Source: Chionoecetes opilio (lineage: Eukaryota > Arthropoda > Malacostraca > Decapoda > Majidae). From it: a stretch of DNA of 64,000 nucleotides. A model generated the notes under the pieces. The model searched no databases. It was not told where the DNA came from and saw only the letters and a program-made list of their open reading frames with translations. The stretch is from NCBI GenBank assembly GCA_016584305.1, contig JACEEZ010020917.1, positions 555,331 through 619,330 on the forward strand. Reading direction: 5' to 3'. The position numbers and the translations under genes were made by a program. This document shows positions 35,003 through 45,748 of the stretch, piece after piece. The first letter of the stretch is position 1. Every line of letters starts with the position of its first letter.

Positions 35003-35416
35003 TAAGTCATCGCCGCAATGTTGCTTCTCTTGCTATCTTCTATTGTTATTTGCGTGCTCACTGCTCTTTTGAACTTGATAACTGCATGCCTCCCCCCCTC
35101 CCGTGGCCTCGCTGCACAAAATTTTCTACTCATTCTCATACCTATCCTATCCATCTTCCAGTGCAAAAGTTAACAAGTATCTTCACTCTTCCATGCCCTT
35201 CAGTGGTAAACTCTTGAACACTCTTTCTGTTTCTATTCTTCCACCTTCCAACGACAATTTTTTTTCAAGAAAGGAGTAACAAGACAACTCCCGAACTAAA
35301 TTGGCTCACCCCCCTTTCTATATTCTCTTACAGTCATCTTTATAGGCACTGGTAACTAATCGGGCTTTTTCTTGTCCTTGGCTAGTCCTTTGTGCTGTAA
35401 AAAAAAAAAAAAAACA

Positions 35417-36027
35417 TTAAACTGAGGTGTGTGGCCCTTGGTGCCATGAAACTGTACAGTTTGTTGTGGATCAGGTACCAAAAGGAGGATTTTGAGGCCA
35501 AGTTAGCTGTCTCAACGTCAACGATCTCCAATAAATGTGCTAGAATTCATTAGAGTTATATTATTATACACCCATGCTAGAAACAGCTGATCTCTCTTTC
35601 TCTCTCTCTTATAAATTGCTTCATAAAATGTACTTATGATTTCGTACCAATAATATTACCAGGCTCTAATCCCGATAGCCACTTGTTCGTCAAGCGTACT
35701 CGAGTCTGGCCCCCGGGCCCCGGCGCCGGCGACCCTCAGACCCATTGACCCTCCGGGACACAGCCCGGCGGTGTTTCCTGTGGCCAATCCGCCTCTGGGG
35801 TCATACTCCTTCAGATTCAATAGCTAGAATACGGGAGAGGGATGGAGGAGAAGCCAGGCTGCCTCGTCTGGCTTGAGCCAGAGGAGGCATACGGTCTCCG
35901 GGCATAAACGTCTCTCACAACCGTACCATACTGCGCTACAGAGGGCCGGCCCCGCCGGGACTCAGACTGGCCCCAGACCCTCCGGCCCACCGGGACACAG
36001 CCCGGTTTGCCCTATGACCAATCCGCC
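35417..36027. other. Unassigned stretch with duplicated hAT-like ends
   Basis: 35417-35700 shows nothing recognisable. Two diverged copies of a GC-rich block (CGGGACACAGCCCGG followed by CCAATCCGCC) lie at 35755-35800 and 35990-36024. Reversed, they begin with CAG-GGGCGGATTGG or CAGAGGCGGATTGG, as some hAT termini do. Orientation is the same in both, so this is not a normal TIR pair. Confidence 0.4.
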
Positions 36028-36238
36028 CCTGTCTCCTACCAAGCTTGTTGCGTTTTTGAAGCAGAAACCAATCCTTTTTCAATTTCGACAAAAAACGGAA
36101 TTCGCATCCAAGACGGTGCTTGGACGACATAAACACGGCTCAGCAGCTGACAGCCTACACGCTGGTTCCCGACCTTTGCTTTACTTTGCCACCTATTTTA
36201 CGTGTTTTGAGATTACATCATACAGTACTGTATTTCAA

Positions 36239-36357
36239 GATGTCAGCTCCATCACGCAAGGGTGTCTCCAGTAGGAAGGGAATGAAATTGAAGAGCCTGA
36301 GCCTGCAGGAAAGGGTCAAAAGGACAAAAACACGACTTTATGCCTGAGGATATGCTG
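36239..36357 (+). pseudogene. T3 transposase first-exon remnant
   Basis: ATG at 36239 opens MSAPSRKGVSSRKGMKLKSL, then SLQERVKRTKTRLYA and a stop. The same residues are found at 44290-44420 on the - strand and a longer HTH at 44788-44960. The SLQE(K/R)VK start is typical for CENP-B-like HTH domains. Confidence 0.65.
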
Positions 36358-36367
36358 AGTGTAAGCA

Positions 36368-36370
<3 letters not shown>

Positions 36371-36447
<77 letters not shown>

Positions 36448-36599
36448 TCTATGCTTATGGCGCCTGTAGGCAGTGGTGACCCAGGGATCGGATGGTAGGC
36501 TCTGGAGGTTCACTTGAGGGCTGCTGTGATGGTTGGCCCTCGCCCGTGGTAGCGCAGGCAGGATTTTTATAGTGACGCCTGTGATTAGAGGCTCATGTC
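36371..36599 (-). mobile_element. SINE-A, antisense, truncated, with 74-bp T tract
   Basis: The T tract at 36371-36444 is the reverse of an unusually long A tail. The body runs from GCCTGTAGGCAGTGGTGACC to GAGGCTCATGTCG, where it breaks back into T3 sequence (TAAAGAGATGCAGTTATAAC). Confidence 0.85.
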
Positions 36600-36727
36600 G
36601 TAAAGAGATGCAGTTATAACATCAATATGCCGAGATACATTATTTTTTGCCGACTTTCTGTTTACATGTTCACACAAGAGGTTATGAGGGCATGATATGC
36701 TGAGTGAAAACCAAGAGATGCAGTTTA

Positions 36728-37082
36728 GGGGAGGCAGTAGCAGAGTGGTTAGCGTCACCGAGTGGCTTTTTCGAAGACCCGAGTTCGATCCCGAGTGAGA
36801 CCCATAAATCCACTTGAAATCTTTCTGCGCCGTCGAGTGGCCTAAGAACACCCACATGCCCTGTCCATTAACAATACCTTCGACTGAAAGTGCATGGGAG
36901 GACACAGGGGGGCGGCATGAGCCTCTAATTACAGGCGTCACTATAAGAATCCTGCCTGCGCCACCACGGGTGAGGGTCAACCATCACAGCCCTCGAGTGA
37001 GCCTCCAGGGCCTACCATCCCACCCCTGGAGCTCACTGCCTTCATGCGCTATAGGCATAGATGTAAAAAAAAAAAAAAAAAA
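36728..37082 (+). mobile_element. SINE-A, full length, inside T3
   Basis: Head GGAGGCAGTAGCAGAGTGG, B-box GAGTTCGATCC, body and an 18-bp A tail. The left junction (GATGCAGTTTAGGG) is the one shared by the T3 copies at 9.9, 20.5 and 44.1 kb. Confidence 0.88.
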
Positions 37083-37141
37083 ACTTTGCCTTGCCGAGTT
37101 ATATCAAATTCAGAGTTATACAGTGCCGAGTTATTAGGGTT

Positions 37142-38596
37142 TTACTGTAGTATGAGAGGAAAGTTCCACTCACTATCACTAGGTTCAATCACATCTTGTG
37201 TGAGCATTTCACTGAATAATTTATCTACTGTGGCGAGCTTTGAGTGCGGTAATCTATATGCTGGTATATAAATGGGTTGTGTACCTGACTTTAATTTTAT
37301 TTGATGTTTCAACAAGTCTGTCTTGCCTAAGGCGTCCCCCGGCAAAGCAATCGCGTTCGCGTGCCTCGTTAGTAGTGTTAAGAGTTCTTGCTCTAAATCA
37401 GGTTGACTGGTAGGTTTAAGATGGTCTAGGAGATCTCTCCCTAATTCTACATCTTTCTGGACTGAGCAGATGAATGGGTCTGGTGCATTTTCTGAGTTCT
37501 GTTTTTCATTTACTATTTTAATTGGGTGTTCACATACTTGGAATAACCCTATCTGGGTTCCTGGTTTCAGAGTGATGTTCTTATTCAGTGTACTCATTAC
37601 TAAAACTTCTAATTTCCCATTCTCTGATTTATATACAGCGGAATCAAGCTGTGCTCCCCTTACTCTCATGGCTTCTGGCATTGCAATTACTTCTGCATCA
37701 TTCTTTAATACTTTTAACTCCAGTGTCACCTTGTTAATTGACATGGAATGCAATAGTCTAGATTCTATCACATGTCCTGAAACAATTCTCATCGCTTCAT
37801 CTGGTCCTTCAACTTGTTCGTTTGGGGTTGTCTCAGTGTATTGACTATTGTATGCTACCTTTTCTTGTCTGGTATTAAGCGCTTTGCTTGTCTCTGGTGT
37901 GACTCCACTACTCACCTGTTTCAGTGCAGTGTGTAAGTCAGGGACCTGAAGGTTGAGGGGTATTTTTGTCCTTTTCTTTGGCTTATCAGTAGCCTTTGAT
38001 CGCTCTGCCATGCTATTCTGAATGTTAGATTCACAATTTGTGTTCTTATTTAGTACTCCAATAACTATTTCCGGATTTAGAAATGGTATGAATTTGTATG
38101 AACAATGTACACTTTGGTCTGGTGGAGACATCGTAATCTCTTGTTCTCGCATCGTTGCAAATCCAATTAACAAATCTCCAGGGAAGAATGGTTTGTCTAC
38201 CACCATAGTGGTTATATCAAAATCAAAATAGTCTCCTATAATGACAGTGATCTGCATTTTTCCCACAGTATTTAGTCTTTCGCCTGTCACTCGTTGCAGT
38301 GTGTATGGCATCGGTTCAATGAACCTAACTCCTGGCTTTACTTTGTTTAAGATTTCAAGACTTATTATGTTCACCATGGATCCTGTGTCTAGGAAAATCT
38401 GAGTTGGCGTTTTGTACACCTTGCCTTCTATTAATGGGCCTTCTGTGTGTTTGCTGACTGGTATTATCATTTTTGCTTCTCTTTCTGAATTTTCTAAGTC
38501 TTCATTTTGATGGGTCGCATGTCTTACTTGAAGAGTAGTGTTTTCTTCCTTGCGTTTACCTGCGAAGGGGGTCCTGTACAAAAATTTTGACCTCAA
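37142..38596 (-). pseudogene. Ty3/Gypsy pol: protease and start of reverse transcriptase
   Basis: An open frame of 484 codons on the - strand. Residues about 68-80 carry the retropepsin active site FLDTGSMVNIISLE, followed by a region ending in PFFPGDLLIGF, typical of the second half of the protease. The C-terminus holds a Gypsy-type entry to the reverse transcriptase: HQIKLKSGTQPIYIPAYRLP and DVIEPSDSEWNFPLIL. The frame then runs into the T3 terminus at 37148, so the catalytic reverse transcriptase core, RNase H and integrase are absent. The open frame starts without an ATG, directly after a stop, as expected for a fused polyprotein. Confidence 0.88.
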
Positions 38597-38993
38597 AAAT
38601 TTTGTGCGCGTCGAACTCGACAGTCCAGCGTTCTGTGACCTACTTGTTTATGATAGTTGCACCAAGGTCCTACCAGCAGTTTCTCTCAGTGTGTTCTGTA
38701 TATTGACAATTTGCACAAGATGTTTTGAAGTAACAGTCTTTCGCTACATGACCGGGCTTACCACAATGGTAACATTCTATTTGTGTAGGGCATTGCCATG
38801 AAACACTTCTAGTCCTGTTTTCTTTTGGACCCCCACTACGTAACGTAGACCTACTGAGCCGCGTTCCGGGTTGAAAATTACTGACCTGTGGTGGCGGTGT
38901 GTGTATTGATCGCACTGGCATCACGTACGAATTGAACCTAGGATTTGTCTCTGCATATACCCTCAGTAAGCAATCTATTTCTCCTAAGGACAT
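38597..38993 (-). pseudogene. Gypsy gag C-terminus, zinc knuckles
   Basis: On the - strand CYHCGKPGHVAKDC and CANCQYTEHTERNC are two C-x2-C-x4-H-x4-C nucleocapsid knuckles. After a further frameshift CNYHKQVGHRTLDC is a third with His in place of the second Cys. They would bind element RNA. Frame changes at about 38990 and 38672 separate this from gag and from pol. Confidence 0.85.
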
Positions 38994-39652
38994 GTTTCTT
39001 TCAAGTCTTTGTAAAGCCTTTCGCTTGTTAAGTCATCACAATCACTAAGGATTTTCGAAAACATTATTAATTTGGCTACTAGTGACACAGACATATGATC
39101 CCCGTCTAGTGGCAGTGTCCACGTTGAAGTCTTAAGCATTTTCTCCATGTCCTGTCCCCACAGATCAAGCTTTGCAATGTACTCGATAACGAGTTGTAAG
39201 GAGGGTCTCTTTAAGGCTAACATTTTAACCATGGCTCTAAGTGGATCTTGGTCACTCTTTTTGGAGAAATGTCTCCTGAATGCCTGAACGTAATCATCAT
39301 AATTGTCAAGTTCCTCTAACTGTCTGTAGCAGATAACATGTCTGGCTCTACCATTTTCGGCATCAACGTTTTGCTTAAGAACTTCTATTTTCAACCTTTC
39401 CGAAGTGAATTTCTTATTGGCTATCAGGGTGTCTACTCTATGTAGGAATTGATTCACCTCAATTGTGTGTGGGTCTCCAGAAAATTTAGGTACACTTGCG
39501 GCTGAGGTGATAATTTCATGTCTTACTATCTTTCCACCTTCTTCGTCACTCATTTTGGCATGTGTATGCCTTGAATGAAGTCTACGATATAATCTGGTTA
39601 CAACAGGGCTTTTTCTGATCTGCGTCTTACGAACTTGTGAGGTTGGTGACAT
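38984..39652 (-). pseudogene. Gypsy gag, N-terminal and capsid-like part
   Basis: A 222-codon frame. Its likely start is the internal MSDEEGGKIVRHEI rather than the first Met. VPKFSGDPHTIEVNQFLHRV is the start of the capsid-like domain usual in invertebrate Gypsy gag (F-x-G-x-P ... F), and YVQAFRRHFSKKSDQDPL continues it. It ends at KETCP and is continued in another frame by the zinc-knuckle part. Confidence 0.82.
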
Positions 39653-41030
39653 TTACAGAAAAATTATACTTCATACCTTGTCTAAGTGGCGGTTGAGAGA
39701 GAGCAGCGGTTACTAACACACCACGTCCACACCGGGAGACTGGTATAGATACTTCTTGAAGTTTCCCTTGTTCACAATCACACCACAATCAGGCAACTTT
39801 ATCTGTTGGTACAAGTTGTATTAGTTAAAAGTTAACGACATAAATATAACAAATTGTTTAAAAAGAAGTAACTATTATACTTCTTAAATGTGTGTTGAGT
39901 AGAAGTCCTCAGAATGCTGACGGCGAAGGATGTCTTCATCAGCGGGCGTCTAACAGTTTGGGAAAGGCGGCGTCTAGGCTGGCGGCGGCGTAGTCACTAA
40001 CTTATGGTCTTGAGTAGGTGATCAGGTATGGTCATGTGTAGGTGATGACGGTAGAATCTTCTGTGTCCTGGGTTTCAGGGTCTTTTTTTCTTCTTTCTTC
40101 TTAGTCCCGTACTGTCTTCTTTCTTGTTATTCTTCTCTTCTCCTCTTTTTTCTTTTAGTGGCATGCTGTCTTCTTTCTTGGGTTATTTTCTTTCTTCTTA
40201 GTTGTGTACGGGCGTTGTACTGACGTGCTTCTTCTAAGGCATGAGTGAAACGACTGACGTGAGAGGCGAGTGAGGAATGTGCAACTTTGCATCGCGAGTG
40301 TGTGTAGCGTTTCAACTTGATGTTGTGGTAGTCGTAGTCGTGTGGGCGGCGGGTCAATCACGTACGGGCGTGATCTGGTGACTGTGGTTGATTTTCTTCT
40401 ATTTCTTTTTTTCTTTTTGTGTTGTTTTCACAAGTCACTTGTTTCTTGCGATGGTAACGTTCTCTTCGGAGTTATGAGTTCAGATCCGTTTAAAAATGTA
40501 ACACCACTGTGATCTCGATGGGTGTTACCACTTGTAGTGTTGTGTGTTGTGTTGCACTTGAGTCGGGAAATGAACAGAGGCTGGTCCTTTCTTCATTTAT
40601 TTAAACAGTTATAGTTAACAATTGTCTTTCACGCACACTCACTTCCACTCATACTCGCTTGCTCTCCCTCACGTCACAGAGGTTATGTCTTACTGGCTTG
40701 AGAGCCGTATCGAGTCTGCCCTTAGAAATGAAAGGAGATCTTTCCCGAAGCTCTGAATGTGACGTCACTAAAACGTCATCCTCTATTCCTACCAATGGTA
40801 AGGAACATCGCTATGCTTTTGTTCCTACTCTGATCAATCAAAGGGCAAAGCTCTAACTAGCTGACTGTGTACTTTCCCTATCTGAAATGGATCTCATGTT
40901 TGAGTTTGGTTATGATTTACGAGTTTTCTGGTTCCATTTTGCGATGCAAGAATTATATTTTTCTCGCCTATCCATATACCTTCTAGGTTTATTCTAAGTT
41001 AATCTAGGGTTAATCCAGGCTAGGCCTATT
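39653..41030 (-). other. Probable Gypsy leader and 5' LTR region
   Basis: Lies immediately 5' of gag on the - strand and belongs to no other family in the window. It has CT-rich tracts at 40080-40200. Because no second LTR is present I cannot fix the LTR ends or the primer-binding site. Confidence 0.45.
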
Positions 41031-42714
41031 ACAAGACGTACTCGTATTTTACATAAATATTTCGAGAGAGAAAAATTATTAGTGTTTTGAGGACATATTT
41101 CTTTATCGTAAATTTATTAAAAGTTATTAAACATAAGCTTTTGTAAGGGAAAACAAATTATTTTAAGCATGTACCCAAAGTCAATATTCACAGTGCAGTG
41201 AATGTGAATGAAAAATCATACTAGTTAAAATGTACAGAATGACAGTGTAGGGTAACCAAAATCGGTCATCATTTATTGCAGGATGCTGCACGAATTGATA
41301 TTCTAACACTTTCTACCTATGACATTTAGCTTAGATTTAATGTTGTAAGTATGCCGTTGTTGCTTTTCTGCTATGTGTTTAGACTTTGTGGAAAATTTGC
41401 AGTAAAGATAATGGTATTATTAAGGTAGTGGGCTTTCAAAAGTCCTAGGATTCTTAAGCTACTCAGTGTGGTGAGATGCCGCCGCTCACCACTCTTGGCC
41501 CATCACCACAAAACAAACTCGCCACGAGCGCCTGGGTTTGTTATATGGCCTTATTTCGTTTGTATACTTGCCCTGTTCAGTTCTTGAGTCAGAAAACATA
41601 ATAAATACTCAATTTATGAGTATTTTTATGTACGTAGCTTCCTTAACACCACCCTATAGGCAGTTGCCTTGTTTTAGTGTGTTAACGTCAACTCTGACAT
41701 CATCAATCTCCCTGCAGAATACCAAAACAGCTGATGACAATTGTTAAGTTATTAAGCATGGACGTTAGCGTCTCTGAATGTGCCCCCTGGAGGGGCAGTG
41801 CGGGCACCCCCCTCCCCCCACATGTAAACAAACATTGATTTCCGACAAAAATGAGAGCCAGATTAATTCAAAACACCCCAAAAACTATTCAGAAAAACTA
41901 AGTTTCGGCCTCGAAATCGGTGGTAGCCCAATAACAAAAATTTACCCAGATATTAAGGTAAACTGTAAGGTAACCATCTCTACCTTTTTGTTATTGTTGA
42001 AGGGCGCCGATGTCGGGATCGAAGATATTCGCCATGGTTTGTTTACACCTGTGAATCTGTCACAGTCGCGAGGGTTGATTAGTCTTCCTCAGGAAGGTAC
42101 AGGTGAAGGGATGATGGTATGGTGTGATTAGGCCTTGAGGCAGATGAAGTTGTGGCACCGTGATGGGTCTTGGTCTTGGTGTGATGTGTGGAAGGCTTCT
42201 GTCCTGTCTACAGGTACCGTTGCAGCCATTTTACTAGCACTTTCCAGTTACAGTTTACAATTTCCTTATCCATAGAGATACAGGGGTGAGGATTGAGGGA
42301 TCGAGGTGGTATAAAGGCCTACCCTGTCTCATCCATTTACAGTGGAGAGCGGCAGCGGGACTGCGGGAGGGGGGTGATGTTTACATATGACGGCCATCTT
42401 GGTAGCAGACACCACCACCTTGTTGCCCCACCTATTGTTTTCTCTTAAACTCCAACTTTTTCTTGGTATTATTCATTACTGTTGATATTATGAGTAACAC
42501 AGTTACAAATTTGTGTTCAGTGGTCTACTCCTCAACACAGATCACTCGAGACCCCCCTTAGTAATGCACCAGCGGCAATTCTGCATTCTCTGCCCGACCT
42601 CTCATTAGTAATATGCAGCATTAGGCGCAGGGTGAATTTTGCATTCCCTTTCTAGGAAAAAAACTGCGTCCTATACCTAAACTATATATACCTAAATACG
42701 GTATATGCAGTAAA
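41031..42714 (+). mobile_element. T10 element, decayed copy
   Basis: The left arm (CAGTGCAGTGAATGTGAATG, ATTGCAGGATGC, GTGTTTAGACTTTGTGGAAA) and the right arm (GGGTGAATTTTGCATTCCCT to CTAAATACGG) match T10. Middle parts match too, including AACATTGATTTCCGAC as empty site for LIR1. At 42100-42145 the Harbinger is reduced to its two ends. The left tip is too mutated to read. Confidence 0.65.
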
Positions 42715-42717
42715 CCT

Positions 42718-43199
42718 TCACTATAACGAACCAATTTGGGGGATAGGGGGTGACGTTTTTTCCGATAGTTCTTTATATCCGAGGGATTCAAACTTTTCGC
42801 ATATAACAAACTTTGCTCGTTATATGAGGTTAGGAGGTATGAAGTTCGCTATTTCTGACCATTATTGTGTACAGTGGTCCCTCGCGTTTGGCGAGTTTCA
42901 GCTTGGCGAAACAGTGTTGGCGATAGGTTGGATATGGCACCAGAATCCCAATTTGGCACTTCAAAATCACTTTTGGCAAGACGCACGCTGACATTTTCAA
43001 AGAAAACTTTAACGCGCTCTTTGTTTCACTTCATTTTATCAATAATACTCGGTCCCAGCGTAAATTTCATCACCATTTTTCTGCCTCCCTTCCATCAACT
43101 CCTTCCAACTGTTTATTCCTATCGCACGTTTCACTACCGTCATCTCCGTTCTTTCCCTGTTCTGTCTGTAGTCGACTGCCGGCAGCGGTGGTCAGCAGA
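42718..43199. repeat. Two unpaired TIR-like termini and decayed LINE-R flank
   Basis: 42718 begins CAGTAAACCTTCACTATAAC and 42872 begins CAGTGGTCCCTCGCGTTTGG, each with repeated short words as in T1-T9, but neither partner end was found. 43000-43199 resembles sequence beside the LINE-R fragments inside T10 (TTCATCACCATTTTTCTGCC). Confidence 0.45.
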
Positions 43200-43507
43200 C
43201 TGAACAGAGTGGGCAGGTTAAATAAAGGTGGTGACGTTCGGTGCGATGAGCTGATTGCATAGAAGTTGACGGTGAGAGTGGAAGCGAGGACACTGGAACA
43301 GGAAGTGCTCAATTGACTCCAGGATGTTCCTGCACCAGGAGCAGTATGGGTCGGGGGTGAGGTGCAGGCAGTGCAAGTGTGTCGTCAGTGTTGTGTGGCC
43401 GAGCCGCAGGCTGGTGAGGGAGACATCCAGGAAGCGTGGTGTTTGTCTTATCGATGGGTGCGGGGAGGAGTCTGAGCTGTAATGACCCATGGGGGTGGCA
43501 CGGAGGG
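43200..43507 (-). pseudogene. LINE-R C-terminus, antisense
   Basis: The - strand frame reads MGHYSSDSSPHPS, LTSLRLGHTTLTTHLHCLHL, then CSWCRNILESIEHFLFQC, the same C-terminal zinc segment as at 1-330 and 24200-24500. About 90 codons are open. Confidence 0.78.
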
Positions 43508-43761
43508 GTAGGTATCGCGAGGGTGGCGAGGTATCCCAGATGAAGCGGCAGACCCGTCAGATACCAGACGAAGAAAAAGAAGCCTTCGAGGCAGAACGTA
43601 AACATTACAGGATGAGGACAGATTAGTTGATTTGAGTGTCTTATGGTATTTGAAATACTTGTAACAGATAAGTACTGAGGTACAGTAAAACCCTTATAAC
43701 TCGGCACTGTATAACTCGGAATTTGATATAACTCTGCAAGGCAAAGACGAAGTGTGTGTGT

Positions 43762-44140
43762 GTTTTTTTTTTTTTTTATTTTTTTTTTATTATATATTTA
43801 TTTATTTAATTATTATACATCTATGCCTATAGCGCGTGTAGGCAGTGAGCTCCAGGGGTGGGATGGTAGGCCCTGGGGGCTCACTCGAGGGCTGTGATGG
43901 TTGGCCCTCGCCCGTTGTGGCGCAGGCAGGATTCTTATAGTGACGCTTGTAATTAAAGGCTGCCGCCCCCCTGTGTCCTCCCACATGCACTCGCAGTCGA
44001 AGGTAGAGTTAATGGACAGGGCATAAGGGTGTTCTTAGGCCACTCGACGGTGCAGAAAGATTTCAAGTGGATTTATGGGTCTCACTCGGGTCTTCGAGAA
44101 CGCCACTCGGTGACGCTAACCACTCTGCTACCGCCTCCCC
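43762..44140 (-). mobile_element. SINE-A, antisense, inside T3
   Basis: T-rich start, body GCGTGTAGGCAGTGAGCTCC, head ending CTGCTACCGCCTCCCC. No hAT is present at the position occupied in the copies at 10.0 and 20.8 kb, so it shows the pre-hAT state. Confidence 0.88.
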
Positions 44141-44287
44141 TAAACTGCATCTCTTGGTTTTCACTCGGCATATCATGCCCTCACAACCTCTTGTGTGAAC
44201 ATGTAAACAGAAAGTCGGCAAAAAATAATGTAACTGCATCTCGTTGCCTACACTCGGCATATCCTCAGTCGCATAAAGTCGTGTTTT

Positions 44288-44424
44288 TGTCCTTTTGACC
44301 CTTTCCTGCAGGCTCAGGCTCTTCAATTTCATTCCCTTTCTGCTGGAGACACCCTTGTGTGATGGAGCTGACATCTTGAAATACAGTACTGTATGATGTA
44401 ATCCCAAAACACGTAAAATAAGTG
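44288..44424 (-). pseudogene. T3 transposase remnant, antisense block
   Basis: The - strand reads MSAPSHKGVSSRKGMKLKSL and SLQERVKRTK, the same block as 36239-36357, within a longer open frame whose other residues are not meaningful. Confidence 0.6.
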
Positions 44425-44787
44425 GCAAAGTAAAGCAAAGGTCGGGAACCAGCGTGTAGGCTGTCAGCTGCTGAGCCGTGTTGATGTCGTCCAAGCACCG
44501 TCTCTTGGATACGAATTCCGTTTTTTGTCGAAATTGAAAAAGGATTGGTTTCTGCTTCAAAAACACAACAAGCTTGGTAGGAGCCGCAATAATAATCAAT
44601 GCAAAACATTGCAAACAATATCACAAAGTAGTATAACACACATTTCAGCAAGTGTTATTGGATTGGGATTCGTAATCCAAGACGGTGCTTGGACGACAAA
44701 AACACGGCTCAGCCTACGCGCTGGTACCCGACCTTTGCTTTACTTTGCCCCCTATTTTACGTGTTTTGGGATTACATCATACAGTAC

Positions 44788-44964
44788 TGTATATCAAGAT
44801 GTCAGCAAGGGTGTCTCCAGCAGGAAGGGAATTAAATTGAAGAGCCTGAGCCTGCAGGAAAAGGTGAAAGTGCTGGCAAGGATGGATGCAGGTGCATCCA
44901 TGCGTGCTATTTGTGAGGAGTTTGATATCAAATCCAGCACATGCTACCCGTTCACTGGTAAGTG
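44788..44964 (+). pseudogene. T3 transposase CENP-B-like HTH
   Basis: In one frame it reads LKSLSLQEKVKVLARMDAGA then SMRAICEEFDIKSSTCYPFTG, immediately followed by GTAAGTG. This is the first HTH of a pogo/Tigger transposase; the following splice donor-like site suggests the exon ended here in the ancestor. No catalytic domain is present in any T3 copy in this window. Confidence 0.7.
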
Positions 44965-45163
44965 TAGTTTTTATGCTTTTACAGTACTGTATTTACATTT
45001 TTTTTTTTTTTTTTTTTATTTAATTATTATTATTTTTTATTTTATTTTTTTATTTTTTATTTTTTATAACCCATATTAGAGGAGGACATTGCATAACTCG
45101 GCACATTGAATAACTCGGCAAGGGCCAGAGCCCCTATCGTGCCGAGTTATAAGGCTTTTACTG

Positions 45164-45748
45164 TACTGAGCACTGAGGAAGTACTCAAGTTGCTTGTTGT
45201 GCAGCACCGTGCAGTGCGGGTAAGGGCGGAATTGCCTTGCTTTCTGATCGCCAGATCCGTGTTGTATGAATACGAATAGTGTTGTGTGGATGAAGTGGGT
45301 TGCTCAGAACGTGTTGTACGAAAATCGCGTTGTACGAACCCGTGTTGTACGAGGATGCAGTGTACAGTACCCTCCCGAGTTTCATGCTTGCTTTCTTCAC
45401 AAGGCATAGCGCTAAACTCGAGGATCACGAAACTCGGGTATTGAAAACACTTAAAATGCTTATTTAGTCCGGTGCGAGGCGTAGTACCATATTTTACGGC
45501 TTATAAGACTCACGTTTTCTCCCAAAAAATACCCTGAAAAATACTAATGGTCTTCCAAGTCGAATGTTGTAGTACTTCCTCAGTACTCAGTACATACCTC
45601 AGTACTTACCTGTTACAAGTATTTCAAATACCATTAGACATTCAAACCAACTACGTAATCTGTCCTCACGCTGGTATGTTTACATTCCCCCTTTTTGGGG
45701 CATATTGCCGCGATTGCCGCCAACAGCGCCATCTATCGTCTGCCATTA
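45164..45748. other. T8 and T10-related terminus fragments
   Basis: A T8 end (CAGTACCCTCCCGAGTTTCA) starts at 45366 and is followed at 45484 by the ATTTTACGGCTTATAAGACT block, the same order as at 13274-13458. A GTTGTACGA word is repeated at 45240-45350. The remainder is unassigned; AACAGCGCCATCTATCG at 45723 precedes the next transposon. Confidence 0.5.

Larger units (their letters stand above)
31720..35416 (+). mobile_element. Jockey/CR1-type LINE (LINE-J) with SINE and Harbinger insertions
   Basis: Endonuclease, reverse transcriptase and C-terminal segments appear in order, ending in a poly-A tail at 35398-35416. It is interrupted by a SINE-A (32813-33147) and a Harbinger element (34241-35002). 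A LINE-J 3' tail also occurs inside T7 at 18505. Confidence 0.82.
36028..37147 (-). mobile_element. T3 element, one end missing, with SINE-A
   Basis: Right end GAGTTATTAGGGTTTTACTG then TA. The interior has the ACAGTACTGTA block, the transposase-derived MSAPSRKGVSSRKGMKLKSL segment at 36239-36350 and SINE-A at the family-standard site. The left end stops at 36028. It abuts the Ty3/Gypsy element at 37149 and appears to have cut it. Confidence 0.78.
43683..45163 (+). mobile_element. T3 element, longest complete copy
   Basis: Ends CAGTAAAACCCTTATAACTC and GAGTTATAAGGCTTTTACTG, flanked by TA (GTACTGAGG before, TACTGAGCACTGAGG after). It carries an antisense SINE-A at the family-standard site and two blocks of transposase remnant, the second close to a splice donor-like GGTAAGTG. 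Confidence 0.88.

Noticed and set aside
36316..36513. Lys-rich open frames over poly-A or poly-T
   Set aside because: They read SINE tails or A tracts (also 9920-10177, 21266-21460, 21786-22219, 37044-37271 and 63215-63538).
44525..45079. 184-codon frame in T3
   Set aside because: It strings together T3 non-coding sequence and T-rich tracts. Only the short HTH piece in a neighbouring frame (44788-44964) is meaningful.
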